Source: Talpa occidentalis
Lineage: Eukaryota; Chordata; Mammalia; Eulipotyphla; Talpidae
DNA length: 64,000 nt
Assembly: GCF_014898055.3 (NCBI RefSeq)
Contig: NW_023604295.1
Coordinates: 98,099,591 to 98,163,590 of the forward strand
Direction: 5' to 3'
A model generated the notes under the pieces. It searched no databases. It had not been told where the DNA came from and saw nothing but the letters and a program-made list of their open reading frames with translations. Position numbers and translations under genes: made by a program. This document shows, one piece after another, positions 35,618 through 47,589 of this stretch (positions within the stretch are counted from its first letter, which is position 1; every line of letters begins with the position of its first letter).

Positions 35618-38517
35618 CACAACGGACACAGCAGAAATCAAAAGAATAGTCAGTAACTACTATGAACAGTTATATGGAAACAAGTTCAACAATCTAGAGG
35701 AGATGGACAAATTCCTACAACTCTACAATGACCCAAAGCTAGATAAAGAAGAAATAGAACACCTAAACAGACCAATAACATGCAGCGAATCTGAAATGGA
35801 AATCAAAAACCTCCCAAAAACAAAAGCCCGGGGCCTGATGGATTTACAAATGAATTCCACCAAACATTCAGGGATGAATTAGTGCCTATCCTTCACAAAC
35901 TCTTCCAAAACATTGAAAAGGAAGGGACAATACCAAACATGTTCTGTGAAGCCAACATTACACTAATACCAAAACCGAACAAGGACAACACAAAAAAAGA
36001 AAACTACAGGCCAATCTCTCTAATGAACACTGATGCAAAAATCCTCAATAAAATTTTAGCTATCAGAATCCCACAATGTATCCATAAGATAATTCACCAC
36101 GACCAAGTAGGATTCATTCCAGGGACACAAGGATGGCTCAACATCCGAAAATCAATCATTGTTATCCAACACATCAACAAAAAGAAATATAAAAACCATA
36201 TGATAATATCAATAGAGGCTGAGAAAGCTTTCGGCAAAGTACAATACCCATTCATGATAAAAGCCCTTGAAATTCATGGGATACAAGGAACATACCTCAA
36301 CATCATAAAGGCCATCTATGACAAGCCAACAGCCAGTATCATTCTCAATGGTGAAAAGCTGAAAGCATTTCCATTAAGATCTGGAACAAGACAAGGATGT
36401 CCACTCTCACCACTGCTTTTCAATATAATACTGGAAGTCCTAACCAGAGCAATAAGACAAGAGAAGGCATACAAAGAATCCAAATAGGAAAAGAAGTTAA
36501 ACTATCACTATTTGCAGATGATATGATAATATACATAGAAAACCCCAAAAACTTCACAGAAAAACTAATTCAACTAATCAATCAGTTTAGTAAAGTGGCA
36601 GGATACAAAATCAACACACAAAAATCAGTAGCCTTCCTATACACAAACAATAAATCTGAAGAAGAAGAAATTTGAAAAACCATCCCTTTAATTATCAAAA
36701 CAAAAAATCAAATACTTGGGAATAAATCTAGCAAAAGAGGTAGAGGACCTATACAAATAAAACTATAAAACACTGTTAAAAGAAATAGAAGAAGACACAA
36801 AGAAATGGAAAGACATCCCCTGCTCATGGATTGGAAGAATTAACATCATCAAAATGGCCATCCTACCAAAAGCAATATACAGATTCAATGCTATTCCAAT
36901 TAAAATTTCAATAACATTCTGCAAAGAAATAGAAAAATTATTGATGAAATTCATATGGAATCACCGAAAACCCTGAATAGCCAAAGCTCTTCTGAAAAAA
37001 AAGAAAAAAGGAAATGGAGGCATCATACTCCCAGACTTCAAACTATACTGCAAAGCCATAATCACAAAACTGCATGGTATTGGAACAAGAACAGACACAC
37101 AGACCAATGGAATCAAATAAAAAATTCAGAAATAAACCCACAGATTTATGGTCAACTAATCTTTGACAAAGGAGAAAAGAATATGCACTGGAGCAAAGAA
37201 AGTTTGTTCAATAAATGGTGCTGGGAAAACTGGGTTGCTACATGCAAAAGAATGAAGCTTGATCACTACCTCACACCATGCACAAAAACCAACTCAAAGT
37301 AGATTAAAGAACTAGACATAGGACCTGAAACCACAAAATACATAGAAGAAAATATAGGCAAAACACTACATGACATGCACCTCAAAGACATCTTTACAGA
37401 CACATCACCCAAAGCAGTGATAATGAAGGCAAAGATAAACAGCTGGGACTACATCAAATTAAAGAGCTTCTGCACAGTAAAAGAGACAATAACCAAAACA
37501 AAGAGAAACCCCACCAACTGGGAGAAAATTTTTGCACATAACACTAACAATAAAGGGCTGATCACAAAAATCTACAAAGAGCTGATGAGACTCAACAAAA
37601 ACAAAGAAAATAATCCAGTCAAAAAGTGGGCAGAAGAGCTAAAAAGAAACTTCTCTGAAGAGGAAATGCAAATGGCCAACAGGCATGTGAAAAAATGTTC
37701 AACATCACTTGTAATCAGGGAAATGCAAATCAAAACTACAATGAGATACCATCTCACACCAGTGAGAATGGCACATATTAAAAAATCTAGCAACAACAAA
37801 TGTTGGTAAGGTTTTGGAGAAAAAGGAACTCTCCTGAACTGCTGATGGGAGTGCAAACTGGTCCAACCACTATGGAGAGCTGTGTGGAGATTTCTTGAAC
37901 TACTAAACATAGAGCTTCCATATGATCCAGCAATTCCACTCCTAGGTATTAACCCAGATGACACAGAAACAGTAATTCCAAAGGGCACCTGCACCCCTAT
38001 GTTTATAGGAGCACTATTTACAATACCTAAGCTATGGAAGCAACCCAAATGCCCAAAAATAGATGACTGGATCAAGAAGATGTGGTACACATACACAATG
38101 GAATATTACTTAGCAATCAAAAAAGATAAACACATGCAATTTGCAGCAACATGGATGGAGCTAGAAGGGATCATGCTCAGCAAAATAAGTCAGAAAGAAA
38201 AAGAAAAATACCGGATGGTCTCACTCATAGCAGGAACTTCGAAAACCTAAATAAGAGACCAGGAAAAAGACTAATCAATACAAAGTAAAAATCAAAATCA
38301 ACAAGCAACTATAAACCCGAGACACATGGTGGGGGGAGGGGGAGGGAGAGGTGGGGAAAGGAAGGACTAGAGTCAAAATAAGGGGGGGGTGCAATTGTAT
38401 TGGGAATATAACCAAAACAAAAATGCACACATTGTGCAAAGATGAAAAAAGATGTAAGAATTATATAAAATAAAATATTTAAATTAAAAAAAGAAGTAAA
38501 AAAATTAAAATTAAAAT
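35618..38517 (+). mobile_element. younger L1 LINE, 5'-truncated, inside the old L1
   Basis: The copy starts in ORF2 ahead of the RT domain and runs to a G-rich 3' UTR (about 38330-38390) and A-rich tail. It is inserted in the inverted arm of the older L1. The target is duplicated as aaaacataggggta (35604-35617) and aaaacaggggta (about 38519-38530). Its 3' end has about 55 bp extra (about 38411-38465) between 'gggaatata' and the final A/T-rich tail. Confidence 0.9.
35622..38250 (+). pseudogene. L1 ORF2 remnant (RT and C-terminal region)
   Basis: The longest pieces are 35882-36487 (201 codons, RT fingers and palm), 36397-36675 (with the FADD catalytic motif intact), 37375-37809 and 37882-38250 (C-terminus). 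Frame breaks lie near 36465, 36675, 37000, 37300 and 37810. The endonuclease domain is absent because of 5' truncation. No functional protein is possible. Confidence 0.9.
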
Positions 38518-38530
38518 AAAAACAGGGGTA

Positions 38531-39705
38531 GAGGTGGTCTTTTGAATTAATGTTTTTGTGTCCTTTGGGTAGATCCCTAGTAGTGGAATTGCCAGGGAAT
38601 ATGGTAGCTCCATTTTTAGTAGACTGAGGAACCTCCAGACAGCTTTCTATAGTGGTTGGACCAGTTTGCACTCCCACCAGCAATGTAGGAGAGTTCCTTT
38701 TTCACCACATCCTCGCCAACATTTGCTTCTGTTTGGTTTTTTTGATATGTGTCATTCTTACTGGTGTAAGGTGGTATCTCACTGTGGTTTTAATTTGCAT
38801 TTCCCTGATTAAAAGGGATGTTGAACATATTTTCATATGCCTGTTGACCATTTGCATTTCCTCTTTGGAAAAATGTCTTTTAGGTTCTTCTGCCCATTTC
38901 TTGACTGGACTGTTTATTTTGTTTTTGTTGAGTCAGTCATGTGAGTTCTTTGTATATCTTTGTGATCAGTCCCCTTTAGTTGACTGGAATGCGAAGATTT
39001 TTTTCCCAATCAGTGGGGTTTCTCTCTGTTTTGGTTAATGTCTCTTTTGCTGTGCAGAAGATTTTCAGTTTGATGTAATCCCATCTGTTTATGTTTTCCT
39101 TGACTTTCTTTGCTTTGGGTGATGAGTCTTTAAAGATGTTATTGCGATATATGCCTCATAATGTTTTACCTATATTTTCTTCTATATATTTTATGGTTTT
39201 AGGTCTTATGTCCAGTTCTTTTATCCATTTTGAGTTAATTTTTTTGCATGGTAAAAGGTAGTGGTCTAGTTTCATTCTTTTGCATGTGGAAGTCCAGTTT
39301 TCCCAGCACCATTTATTGAACAAACTGTCCATATTCCATTGCATATTCTTTGTTCCTTTGTCAAAGATCAGTTGTCTATATAAGTGTAGTTTTATTTCTG
39401 GGCTCTCTATTTGGTTCCATTGGTCTGTGTGTCTATTTTTGTTCCAGTACCAAACTATTTTGATTATTATGGCTTTGTAGTATAGCTTGAAGTTTGGAAG
39501 TATAATACCTCCTTTCTCCTTTGTTTTCACCTGTAGGGTTTTGGCTATTCATGGTTTTTTTGTGGTTCTGTATCAATTTCATCAGTATTTGTTCTATTTC
39601 TTTGAAGAATGTAATTGAGATTTTAATTGGAATAGCATTGAATCTGTATATTGCTTTTGGTAGGATGGACATTTTAATAATGTTAATTCTTCCAATCCAT
39701 AAGCA
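38531..39705 (-). pseudogene. inverted L1 ORF2 fragment
   Basis: Read on the minus strand, this is the C-terminal third of an L1 ORF2 from an older subfamily. The longest open piece is 39156-39530, with 39433-39672 overlapping in another frame. It is the 5' inverted arm of the old L1. The last 195 bp of this arm lie at 35423-35617, on the other side of the younger L1. Confidence 0.85.
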
Positions 39706-40051
39706 ATTATGCTCAATGAAATAAGCCAGAAAGAAAAATAAAAATATAGGATGGTTTCACTTATAGCAGGAATATAGGGGAACCAAATAAGACATCAGTG
39801 TAAAAAAAATAGTAACAGTACAAAACTGCAAGGGAGGAGGAGGAAGAAAGATCAGATGGCGGGAGGGAGGAGCACAGGGGACTGAGGTGATGGTACACGG
39901 GTGCATTAGTGAAAGAAACTCTATGGGGACTACACCTGAGGGGGTGGGGGGAAGCAAATATTGTTTTAAAATGAACAATGATGTAAAAAATTTAAAAATA
40001 ATTAATATAATAAAAAAAACATAAAATTAAAAAAATAAAGCATTCATTAGA

Positions 40052-41333
40052 AATATGAAACACAGGAATGTAAAACAATGGTACTTCATTTTAAAAAAGA
40101 AAGAAAGAAAGAAATAGGAAACAGTTGGGAATCTTCTGAGTCTGGTAACTGAAACCATGTTGGGAGCCTTTGGAGGATTGGCCCCAGGCCCCAGAGGGCA
40201 TATCCAGGCCTGCTCAGGCACATCCACCTCCAGGATGGAGTGGAAACCAAGACAACCACAGACCACCAGGGTTGAAGCGCCACTAATCACAGCCTCATTG
40301 ACTGGCCACCAATCAAAACCGCACTCACTGAAAGCCTGACTTGCAGGAAGCAGACTTGAGAGTCAACTAGCTGCCTTTTACGTAAATGAAGGCTCCTTAC
40401 CCCTGGCGATTTGGGCACACAACTCAAGAGTTTCTTGGGCCTGTGTTTCCCTAGCTCCAGTAATAATAATACTTCCAAATAACTGCTGAAATTTTGCTTC
40501 GACCAAGCCCCATCCATTCTATGACAATAGATCTCGGGTGGATTGTCCTTGGCCAGGATGGCAGAGATGAAACACAGGAGAGCCTGTGTCCTCGATGACA
40601 GCATTGAGCCACTTATAGTCCTTCTCCTGCCTTTCTAGAAGCCTTCACTAGACATCTGGAATTGTGAGAAGACCATTATTCCTATTTTTATGTTCGTTTG
40701 AGTTGAAGTTACTATTATTTTCAATCCAAAGCGTGTTAACAGCCCAGGGTGGGGACCTCTTTTTCACACCAGACAGTAAAGCTATAGAACCTGCCACATT
40801 TCTCACATACTAGGCAGTAAGGCAGCATCAGTTTTGGGACACAGAGAGGGACACTTCTCCCCACTCCTTCAGGAGGCCCTCCTTTCTTCCCAGCCTGCCA
40901 TGGGTCCTGAAATGCTTGCCCCAAATCTGTTTCCATTCTGTTCCTGAGTTTTCCCTAGGCCTGGATTCAATTCCAGACTCTGACCCATTAGGCCCTCAGG
41001 CCCTTTCCTGATGGATAGAGCTGTCCTCCATTGGATTTACCCACTTTGCCCCTGCACAGCCTAGATAGCTCAGAGGAACCTGCTGTTGTAAAAATAAGTC
41101 CTACCTACAGCCTGTGGCCAGGGGCAGCCACTGAAGGATTTCAAGTAATATGAGAGCTATGCTTTAGAGCTCCAGTCTTAAGAAGCTCTTACTGGAGGCC
41201 ATGTCAAGGGTGGAGCATAAAATGGGCCCAATCAACTGTGCCTCCACCACCAGGGCTCTGGGTTTGCAGAAGGCTTAAGAGTTAACAGATCTTCCCTGGA
41301 GTCTCAAATGTGATGTTGAGTCATCCTTTCAAA
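40052..41333. other. no gene recognised; small (GAAA)n at 40095-40115
   Basis: Apart from a short GAAA repeat, this is unassigned DNA. Short open frames on both strands show no domains. Confidence 0.4.
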
Positions 41334-41370
41334 AGAAAAAAAAAAAATATATATATATATATATGTATAT
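41334..41370. repeat. A-tract and (TA)n microsatellite
   Basis: About 14 A are followed by about 10 TA units with one G break. Confidence 0.95.
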
Positions 41371-41371
41371 A

Positions 41372-41530
41372 ATAATAAAGCCCACCATTTTTGAGTATTT
41401 GCCATGTTACAGGTGCAGTGCTAGACCCCTCTATCATTTGTTCATTTAGTCCTCACAGTAACTCAATAACCATTTCTTAGCCTCATTTTTCAGACAACAC
41501 CCAACTCAGAATACTTAAGTAATCTGTCCA
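41372..41530 (+). repeat. MIR fragment
   Basis: 'tttgagtatttgccatgtta', 'tttagtcctcacagtaactc' and 'cctcatttttcagacaac' are successive MIR segments. Confidence 0.7.
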
Positions 41531-43900
41531 ATTTCCCAACTACAAAAGCTCCCTTTGTTCTTAAGCAAGTGCTCGATCCTGTCCTGTAATAGGACCACAT
41601 GAGTGCCACCCTTCATAGTGCAAGAAAGCAAAAGTGCTGGCCAGTGGGGTTTTCTTAGAACACTTGATCAGATAAGTGTGCATTTGTTAAATGTTCATTG
41701 GGTGCGGAGTCCTCCCAGAACTTGGAGCTGAGCTGCCCCTGAAGGCAGAAGAAGCCTGTTCAGGAGTAGGTCCCAGGGTTCTTCCTTCAAATCTTGATTC
41801 ACCTTAGCATCTTCTTTCTTTTCTTGATACATGTGGGAACTACAGGCTTGTGCTCTCTTTATGGGTGTACTCGGGGAGGGTGTTATGCCAGAAGGATGCC
41901 TAAGAAAAGGCAGGTTAATGTTTGTCTTAGACATAGGCCTTGGGTGGGCAAGCTGGTCAGTCCATCAGAACAGATACTTGGAAACAAAGAGGAAGAAGAG
42001 GGTTTGGGTTCTGTCCACTTCTTGAACTTCTGGATGCCAGCAGAAAATGTTAGTGAGGATCCAGTCAACCCCCATCAATGTTGTTGTATCTTAGAATCTG
42101 CCATTTTGCTCGTATTCTCTTGTGTTTCATTTTTGTCCAGACACCACCCTGCTTAGAAAACAAAAACTTAGCAAAATGCACAGCAATATCCCTGATCAGC
42201 CAGTCTTCCTGGCCCTGTCCTGCAATATTTCAGATGCAAAAGCCTGACAGACCACCCTCAAGCCTGAGAAATCACTGGAAAGGGAATCTAACTGAACTCC
42301 CAGCTCCCAACCACAGCCCTTTCCCTCCCCAGTTTCAACCTTGGTAATTAAGAAAACAGACTCCAGCTTGGTATGAGTGAGACTATTATTCCTGCCTCTC
42401 TAAAGCAGTGGCACCACTGTAGAAGCAGTTGGCATGGCGACTAAGCCAGGAGGACGCTTTCAAAATGGGCAATTTAATTTAAAACAATCATTGCATTTTA
42501 AACTGAATGTCACATTCCCATAATTGCAAGGACAGCTAATTGGGCAATTAATTGTTTGGAATATTTCTGTTCTCTTATTCCACTTAATGTGTGGGCACAG
42601 ACATGCTCACGTGCACACACACATACACACACACAGAGTTACTCAGAATCAAGGCCAAATTACTAATCCCATGGTTACAGATGATGAAAATTATGAAGAA
42701 CTTTGTCTCAGTGTTTGACGCTTTGGTGGATGGTGCTGCATCATCATCATCAGTACCTTTTCATGTTGGACCCAAAATGCAGCTCCTAAAAGCTCCCCCA
42801 CTCCCCACTCTCTCTGCCCCCACTGAAGATGTTTGTGAGGGTGCAGACATTGTCAAGGCCCTTGCACACTCATACCCACATGAAAGAGGTGAAATTTCCC
42901 TGGTAATGGAACTCTGACTTGGGAAAGCTATGGCATGGTCTTTATAAGTTTTAAAATTCTGAATTCCCTGGCCTAAGAGCAAGTCGAAATGCCCTTCTTT
43001 TCAAAACATTAACCTCAATAAAAAATACTGATAATGGCATCTGAGGGAGAAATTGCCTGGACTACGTGCAGATGCGTTACTTGCCCTGACTAACCCTGGA
43101 TTCCATGGCCACAAGCTTGGTGCCTGACTGGAACCCAGATCTCTGAGTTCATTGCTTTGATATACTACTTGTCACAAAATATTTTTTGCTCTACATGTTT
43201 CCAAACCGATCTGGTGAGCAGTCCCATTCTGCTGGGTGCCTACATTGAATTGATTTAGAGAGAATGTTTTCACCATACCCTAAGACAGCCTGTCCATCCA
43301 AAGCGAACATGCAGGGCTAGTTAACTCATCTTAATTATTTTTTTTTAATCCAAATTGCTGTTCTGAATAAGCTAAAAGTGACCAAATATGCTCAACTTGT
43401 GTTTCAGCCCAGGGCAGCAGGCTGACTCTGCTGTTTAATTGAGCTGAAATCTAAAGATGAAAGCTGAGAATTAAGACTCGGTCACCCTGGGGGGGAAATG
43501 GAAAGCCTGTTTCCATCTTAGATGACACACGTCATTCTGACCTTTCAGTGCTGATTTCAAGCCTTTTGAGTGTAAAGCTTTCCCTTTTGTTCTGATTCCT
43601 TGATTTCCATTTAATCATGTTCTATTCATAGAAATTACAGTCGAGTTCTGTTACCCACTTATCAAATATGATAATGCACAGGGAAATCAAGTTCTGGAAA
43701 CAAATAATTGTGTTGCAAGACTCCCACCAGTAGTGAAATCGTAAAGTGTATGGAAAGCTAGATGTGTGGGTAGACTATGGGGTGGGGAGGCATTTATCCT
43801 TCCCCAAACATTTCTCAATAAGTTTTTCCTCAACCCAAGAGCCAATCATCAATAAAATGAAAAATCTATTTTAGCAACACAAAGGAAAGTCTTTGAAGAG
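41531..43900. other. no gene recognised; CA repeat and AT-rich patches
   Basis: This is mostly unassigned DNA. A (CA)n stretch lies at 42606-42637. Around 42470-42570 the DNA is AT-rich with several TAATT cores. A similar patch lies at about 43325-43460. No coding evidence was seen. Confidence 0.4.
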
Positions 43901-43904
43901 GGAA

Positions 43905-44055
43905 CTGACATGTACTATCTTCCACATATATTATTTTAAATGATCCTTACGATGACCCTATAATCTTCCATTAACTCCACTGTAAGGGCATGGAAAGTGA
44001 GGCTGCACAGGAGAAATAATTGCCTAAGATTGCCTGACCAATAAGTTGCTGGGTT
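43905..44055 (+). repeat. MIR fragment
   Basis: 'aaatgatccttacgatgacc' and 'gaaataattgcctaagattg' fit a diverged MIR, ending near 'aataagttgctggg'. Confidence 0.5.
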
Positions 44056-44100
44056 CTTATTCTCTCAGAGTCCCATTCTGCTTTCCAAAATAATTCATCT

Positions 44101-44134
44101 AGGGGGTATAGCTCAGGGGTAGAGCATTTGACTG
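44101..44134 (+). pseudogene. retroposed 5' half of tRNA-Cys (GCA), no tail
   Basis: From 44102 the sequence is the 5' half of mammalian tRNA-Cys as I remember it: acceptor strand, D arm (gctcaggggtagagc) and anticodon arm up to the anticodon GCA. It stops there. A perfect 15-bp duplication (caaaataattcatct) flanks it at 44086-44100 and 44135-44149. The 3' half of the tRNA is absent and there is no separate A tail. This is the structure of a tailless tRNA retropseudogene, so it cannot make a tRNA. Confidence 0.92.
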
Positions 44135-44149
44135 CAAAATAATTCATCT

Positions 44150-45862
44150 GCCACAAATCCAATGTCCCACCAGCTGCCTTCCCAGCTGGTCATCGGTAGC
44201 TTCAGGTCAAGCAGCTGTTCCTGAGAGCTCCCAAGGGCTCAGGGATGCAGAACTATCCTAAGGCCAGGCAAGATGTCTGACCACTCATTTCAAAGAAAAT
44301 GTGGCCTGGTATCATTCTGTCTGATCCACCCCACCCCACAATATTTCAGGCACCTTATAAATCCTGGGAGCTCAAGGCAGGCAGAAAGAGGCAAAACCTT
44401 TTTATTCTTTTTTTCAAGAAGGCAGGGCATTTCTTTTTTAATAAAATCAATATATACATGATATGGAAGCAAAAGTCAACTCAATACAGATAAGTGTAGA
44501 AAAGGATAAGAATGTAGCAGTCCCATCATCCACAAGCAGCCATCAATAAGGTCTTGGGAAAATACATTCTTGGGCATGTGTGGTGGCAGGATGGCCACTG
44601 AGCAGGTTTTCTGATCTGGCAGACGGGGTAAAGGAGGAATCCTGGAGCCCTCAGTAGGTTTTCCCAGGCTTTTATTGATCTTTACATGCATTGCAGCAAC
44701 CAGACACAGGACGCAGGGGTGCCTGGGGGCCAGGAGGCTGGCAGGCTACCAGGCCCCAGGCAAGTCTTCACTCTGGGCTTCTCTGGCCTTTCTCTCCTGC
44801 CTCTCCTGCTTCTGCTTCTCTCGGTGACTATCTCAATACTTCTCCCATGGCCCACAGAAGTAAACAAGACAACAATGTAACAACTACAGATGCCCCATCA
44901 AGCAGGGCAATCCTAATGGTGGGAGGGCAGAAAAGCTTGAAAACCATTTACCCTACAGCATGTTTCAGACACACAATTTCAGGTGTGCAGGTCAACGTCA
45001 AAGGGATTTTCCTTTACATGTTGCTGTATAATCTAATTATTTTCACTCAGAAATAGAAAATGCAGACCCCAAACTTCATTTCCAATACTGCATGGTTTTC
45101 ACCATATGCATTCTTCCAACACTCAACCATTTTCTGACTTTATAAATCACTTTTATTCACTATATAAGCAAAAGTAGAGCAAATATCCCTGAATATCCAT
45201 TGTTTTTGCTTGTTAGGGCACTTTTTTGACTTTCTACTAAAGAATTAATTTCCAGAAGTACAGAGTTAATCAAAAATGTAAGGCCTTTTCTTTCCTTGCT
45301 TTTTCTTTCATGTGCTAAAAATCTGGTAAACAGTCAACTGGACAAAAACAGTTGCTTCAGAATGGCCAGAGGAAGTTTTCTTTCATTTCTGAGTTTTCTT
45401 CCAGGCAGGGTTCTTCATCTATCCTTTGCCATCTGCATATTGCTTGTTTTCATGTTTATAATGTATTTCTTTTTGTTTTGCTCACTATAATGTAGACATC
45501 TGTGAAAAATATTCCCTCATGTGCTTCCCCCAGAACTTGTCTTCTTCGAACTCTAGAAGCTGAGGTAACTCAAGTTTCTCCAATATCATATATCTTGAGG
45601 GTGAAGTAGGAAAGAGAAGAAATATTTGAGCCAAATAAAGCCTGAAGGACTTTGGCTGCCTCTGTTGGGATTTTATTAAAGCCACAGGCAGCTCAGCTTC
45701 CCTTTGGCCTTAGAATGATGTCATTATAGGGAAAGGAGCTCGAGGAATGGTGAGTTGTATTGTCAATGAGATCTTCCTAGGGTTGCTAGGAACTTCTACT
45801 TCAGAATTTTTCTTTTTTCGTTTTTCTAAAATTTTCTACAGAATATCTTCTCATTATCTCAG
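44150..45862. other. no gene recognised
   Basis: Unassigned DNA. Short open frames overlap on opposite strands without domain support. Confidence 0.4.
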
Positions 45863-46029
45863 TTGCCAGATTTAACCAAAATAAACTGGAACTACCAGTT
45901 AAATTGAATTTCAGATAAAAAGCACATAAATTGTTGGTATGGGATGTCCCAAATATTGTACACTCTGAAGAATTATTCATTGTTTCTCTGAAATTAAAAT
46001 TTAACGAGGTATCCTACATTAGCTGGCAG
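45863..46029. mobile_element. palindromic DNA-transposon fossil
   Basis: The two halves are imperfect inverted repeats. The first arm starts 'ttgccagattt' and contains 'aattgaatttcagataaa'. The second arm contains the reverse-complement counterpart 'tctctgaaattaaaattt' and ends 'agctggca'. It resembles small hairpin MER-type non-autonomous transposons, but the family is not named. Confidence 0.65.
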
Positions 46030-46879
46030 CCCTGCCTCAATCTCCTTTGCTTTAGGTGGGAGTATATTTGTGTGAATTTTCAGAATTCTTTCTCAATCAC
46101 CTTCTTCCAGCAGATGTTTTCTGGGAAAAGTTTATAAGTCATGGCAAAACTCCTCTGTTTCATTCCCAAACCACAACTTTTTGGACTTTATGGCATGAAG
46201 TTACAGCCTTTTTCTTGATTGGCTGCTACTGCGATTTTTTGTTTGTTTATGGGCAGTGAAGGGAGCAAGGGGAAGAGGTGGTGCTGGTATTAATTTTGTG
46301 ATTCTTTCATCAAGAATTCCAAGAGAGTGAGTTTGTGGTCCAACTTGATTCTTTCTTTCTAAAAACTCAGGAATTATGTTCTTTACTAGATCATTTTGAA
46401 AATATATAAAAATGGATCCAATCCATAACCCTGAGCAAATCTCCCTGGAAATCTTTTTTACCTCCTCAAGTAGTGTGTCCTCTCTGAAACCTCTCACTAG
46501 CAAAAAGGCCTCAAAATTATGTCTTTCTACCCCCAGCCTTCTTGGTTTCTTTTTTCCTCATCTCCTCTTTTTTGTTCTCTCCATTCTTTATTCTTGCACA
46601 CTGACCTCCTTCCCCAAAGGCCAACTTCTCCCTCTGTGCCTTTTCTCTCCTCCACTGTCTTGTCGTTCTCTACCCAGTTAGCTCTGTAGAAACAAACTCA
46701 AACTTTACTGATGTGGAGGTAGATAGGAAGGATTGAGGTAAGAAGAGACTGGAACCAGGAAGAAAATTAATGGAGGGGTTTCTTTTTGGTGGGCTAGGAG
46801 AAGGAAATATCTTTGAATATTTGCATGCTGGTAACTGATATTCCATCTCAAAGTTCAGTGGTAGGATTTACAGTTGAGT
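46030..46879. other. no gene recognised
   Basis: Unassigned, pyrimidine-rich in part (46490-46680). Confidence 0.4.
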
Positions 46880-46980
46880 GGTTCAAAGAGCTCAAGTGAT
46901 ATTCCCAAGATCACATAGCAAATCAGAGATGCAGCTTAAACCCAGACCTTTGGATTCCAAAACCTGGCACTTTCTTTCTC
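46880..46980 (+). repeat. MIR fragment
   Basis: 'ttcccaagatcacatagcaa' followed by 'aacccagacctttggattcc' is the MIR core and 3' part. Confidence 0.7.
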
Positions 46981-47097
46981 TTGACAGTGATTCTCTCACA
47001 GTTGTACACTATAGCAGAGATATTTATGTAACATTTATGCCTGATGATGAATGTGGTGGTCATGGCAAGTGACTCTCCAATATCTAACACACCTCAG

Positions 47098-47580
47098 TCT
47101 GCATTTGTTGACTAGGGCCCAAAATTCCACAAAGTGGGTGGTTTAAACAAAAAAAAAATTATTGTCCTACCACTCTTGATACTAGAAATTGGAGATGGAG
47201 CTGTCTTCAGGGTTGGTTCCTTCTAAGGACTGTGAGAAAAAACTTGTTCCCTGCCTCTCCCCTCTGCTGTGTACTAACAATCTTGGCCATTCCTTGACAT
47301 TTGCACAGCACTCCAGTCTCTGCCTTCAGTCCACAAGTGAACCTCCCTATGTTCAGGTGTGTGCCCAAATTTCCCCTTCTATCAGAATACCAGTTATGTG
47401 GGAGTAGAGAGGGGTTCACCCTACTTTGGTATGACCTCCTCTTAACCAACTACATCTACAATGACCCTAATTCCAAATAAGATCATATTCTCCAGTCCTG
47501 GGGCTTAGGGCTTTAACCTGTGGATATTTTTTTTTTTTTTTTTTGGAGGGGAAACACAATTTGACCCATAACACCTTCCA
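47098..47580 (+). repeat. ancient mammalian interspersed repeat
   Basis: The sequence follows a very common old repeat: 'ccacaaagtgggtggtttaa', 'ggcattccttg'-like text, 'tatgacctcctcttaacc', 'ccaaataagatcatattc', ending 'cacaatttgacccataaca'. It contains a T19 run at 47528-47545. I am confident it is an old repeat but not of its class. Confidence 0.65.
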
Positions 47581-47589
47581 AGGATTAAT

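Larger units (their letters stand above)
35423..40040 (+). mobile_element. old L1 LINE with twin-priming inversion, split by a younger L1
   Basis: The left part (35423-35617 plus 38531-39705) is ORF2 sequence in reverse. It runs from the ORF2 C-terminus back to a point about 1.37 kb upstream. The right part (about 39704-40040) is the direct-orientation L1 3' end, starting at the same ORF2 position where the inverted arm begins. This is the classic product of twin priming. A decayed duplication flanks the whole: cattgattaga at 35412-35422 and cattcattaga at 40041-40051. Confidence 0.88.

Noticed and set aside
35423..38517. Reading 35423-35617 as the 5' inversion of the L1 at 35618-38517
   Set aside because: The inverted piece equals the ORF2 C-terminus, which is also present in direct orientation in that L1, and it is of an older type. 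It joins the inverted sequence at 38531 instead.
44102..44136. Functional tRNA-Cys gene
   Set aside because: Only the 5' half is present. The T arm, 3' acceptor strand and terminator are missing, and direct repeats close off the insert.
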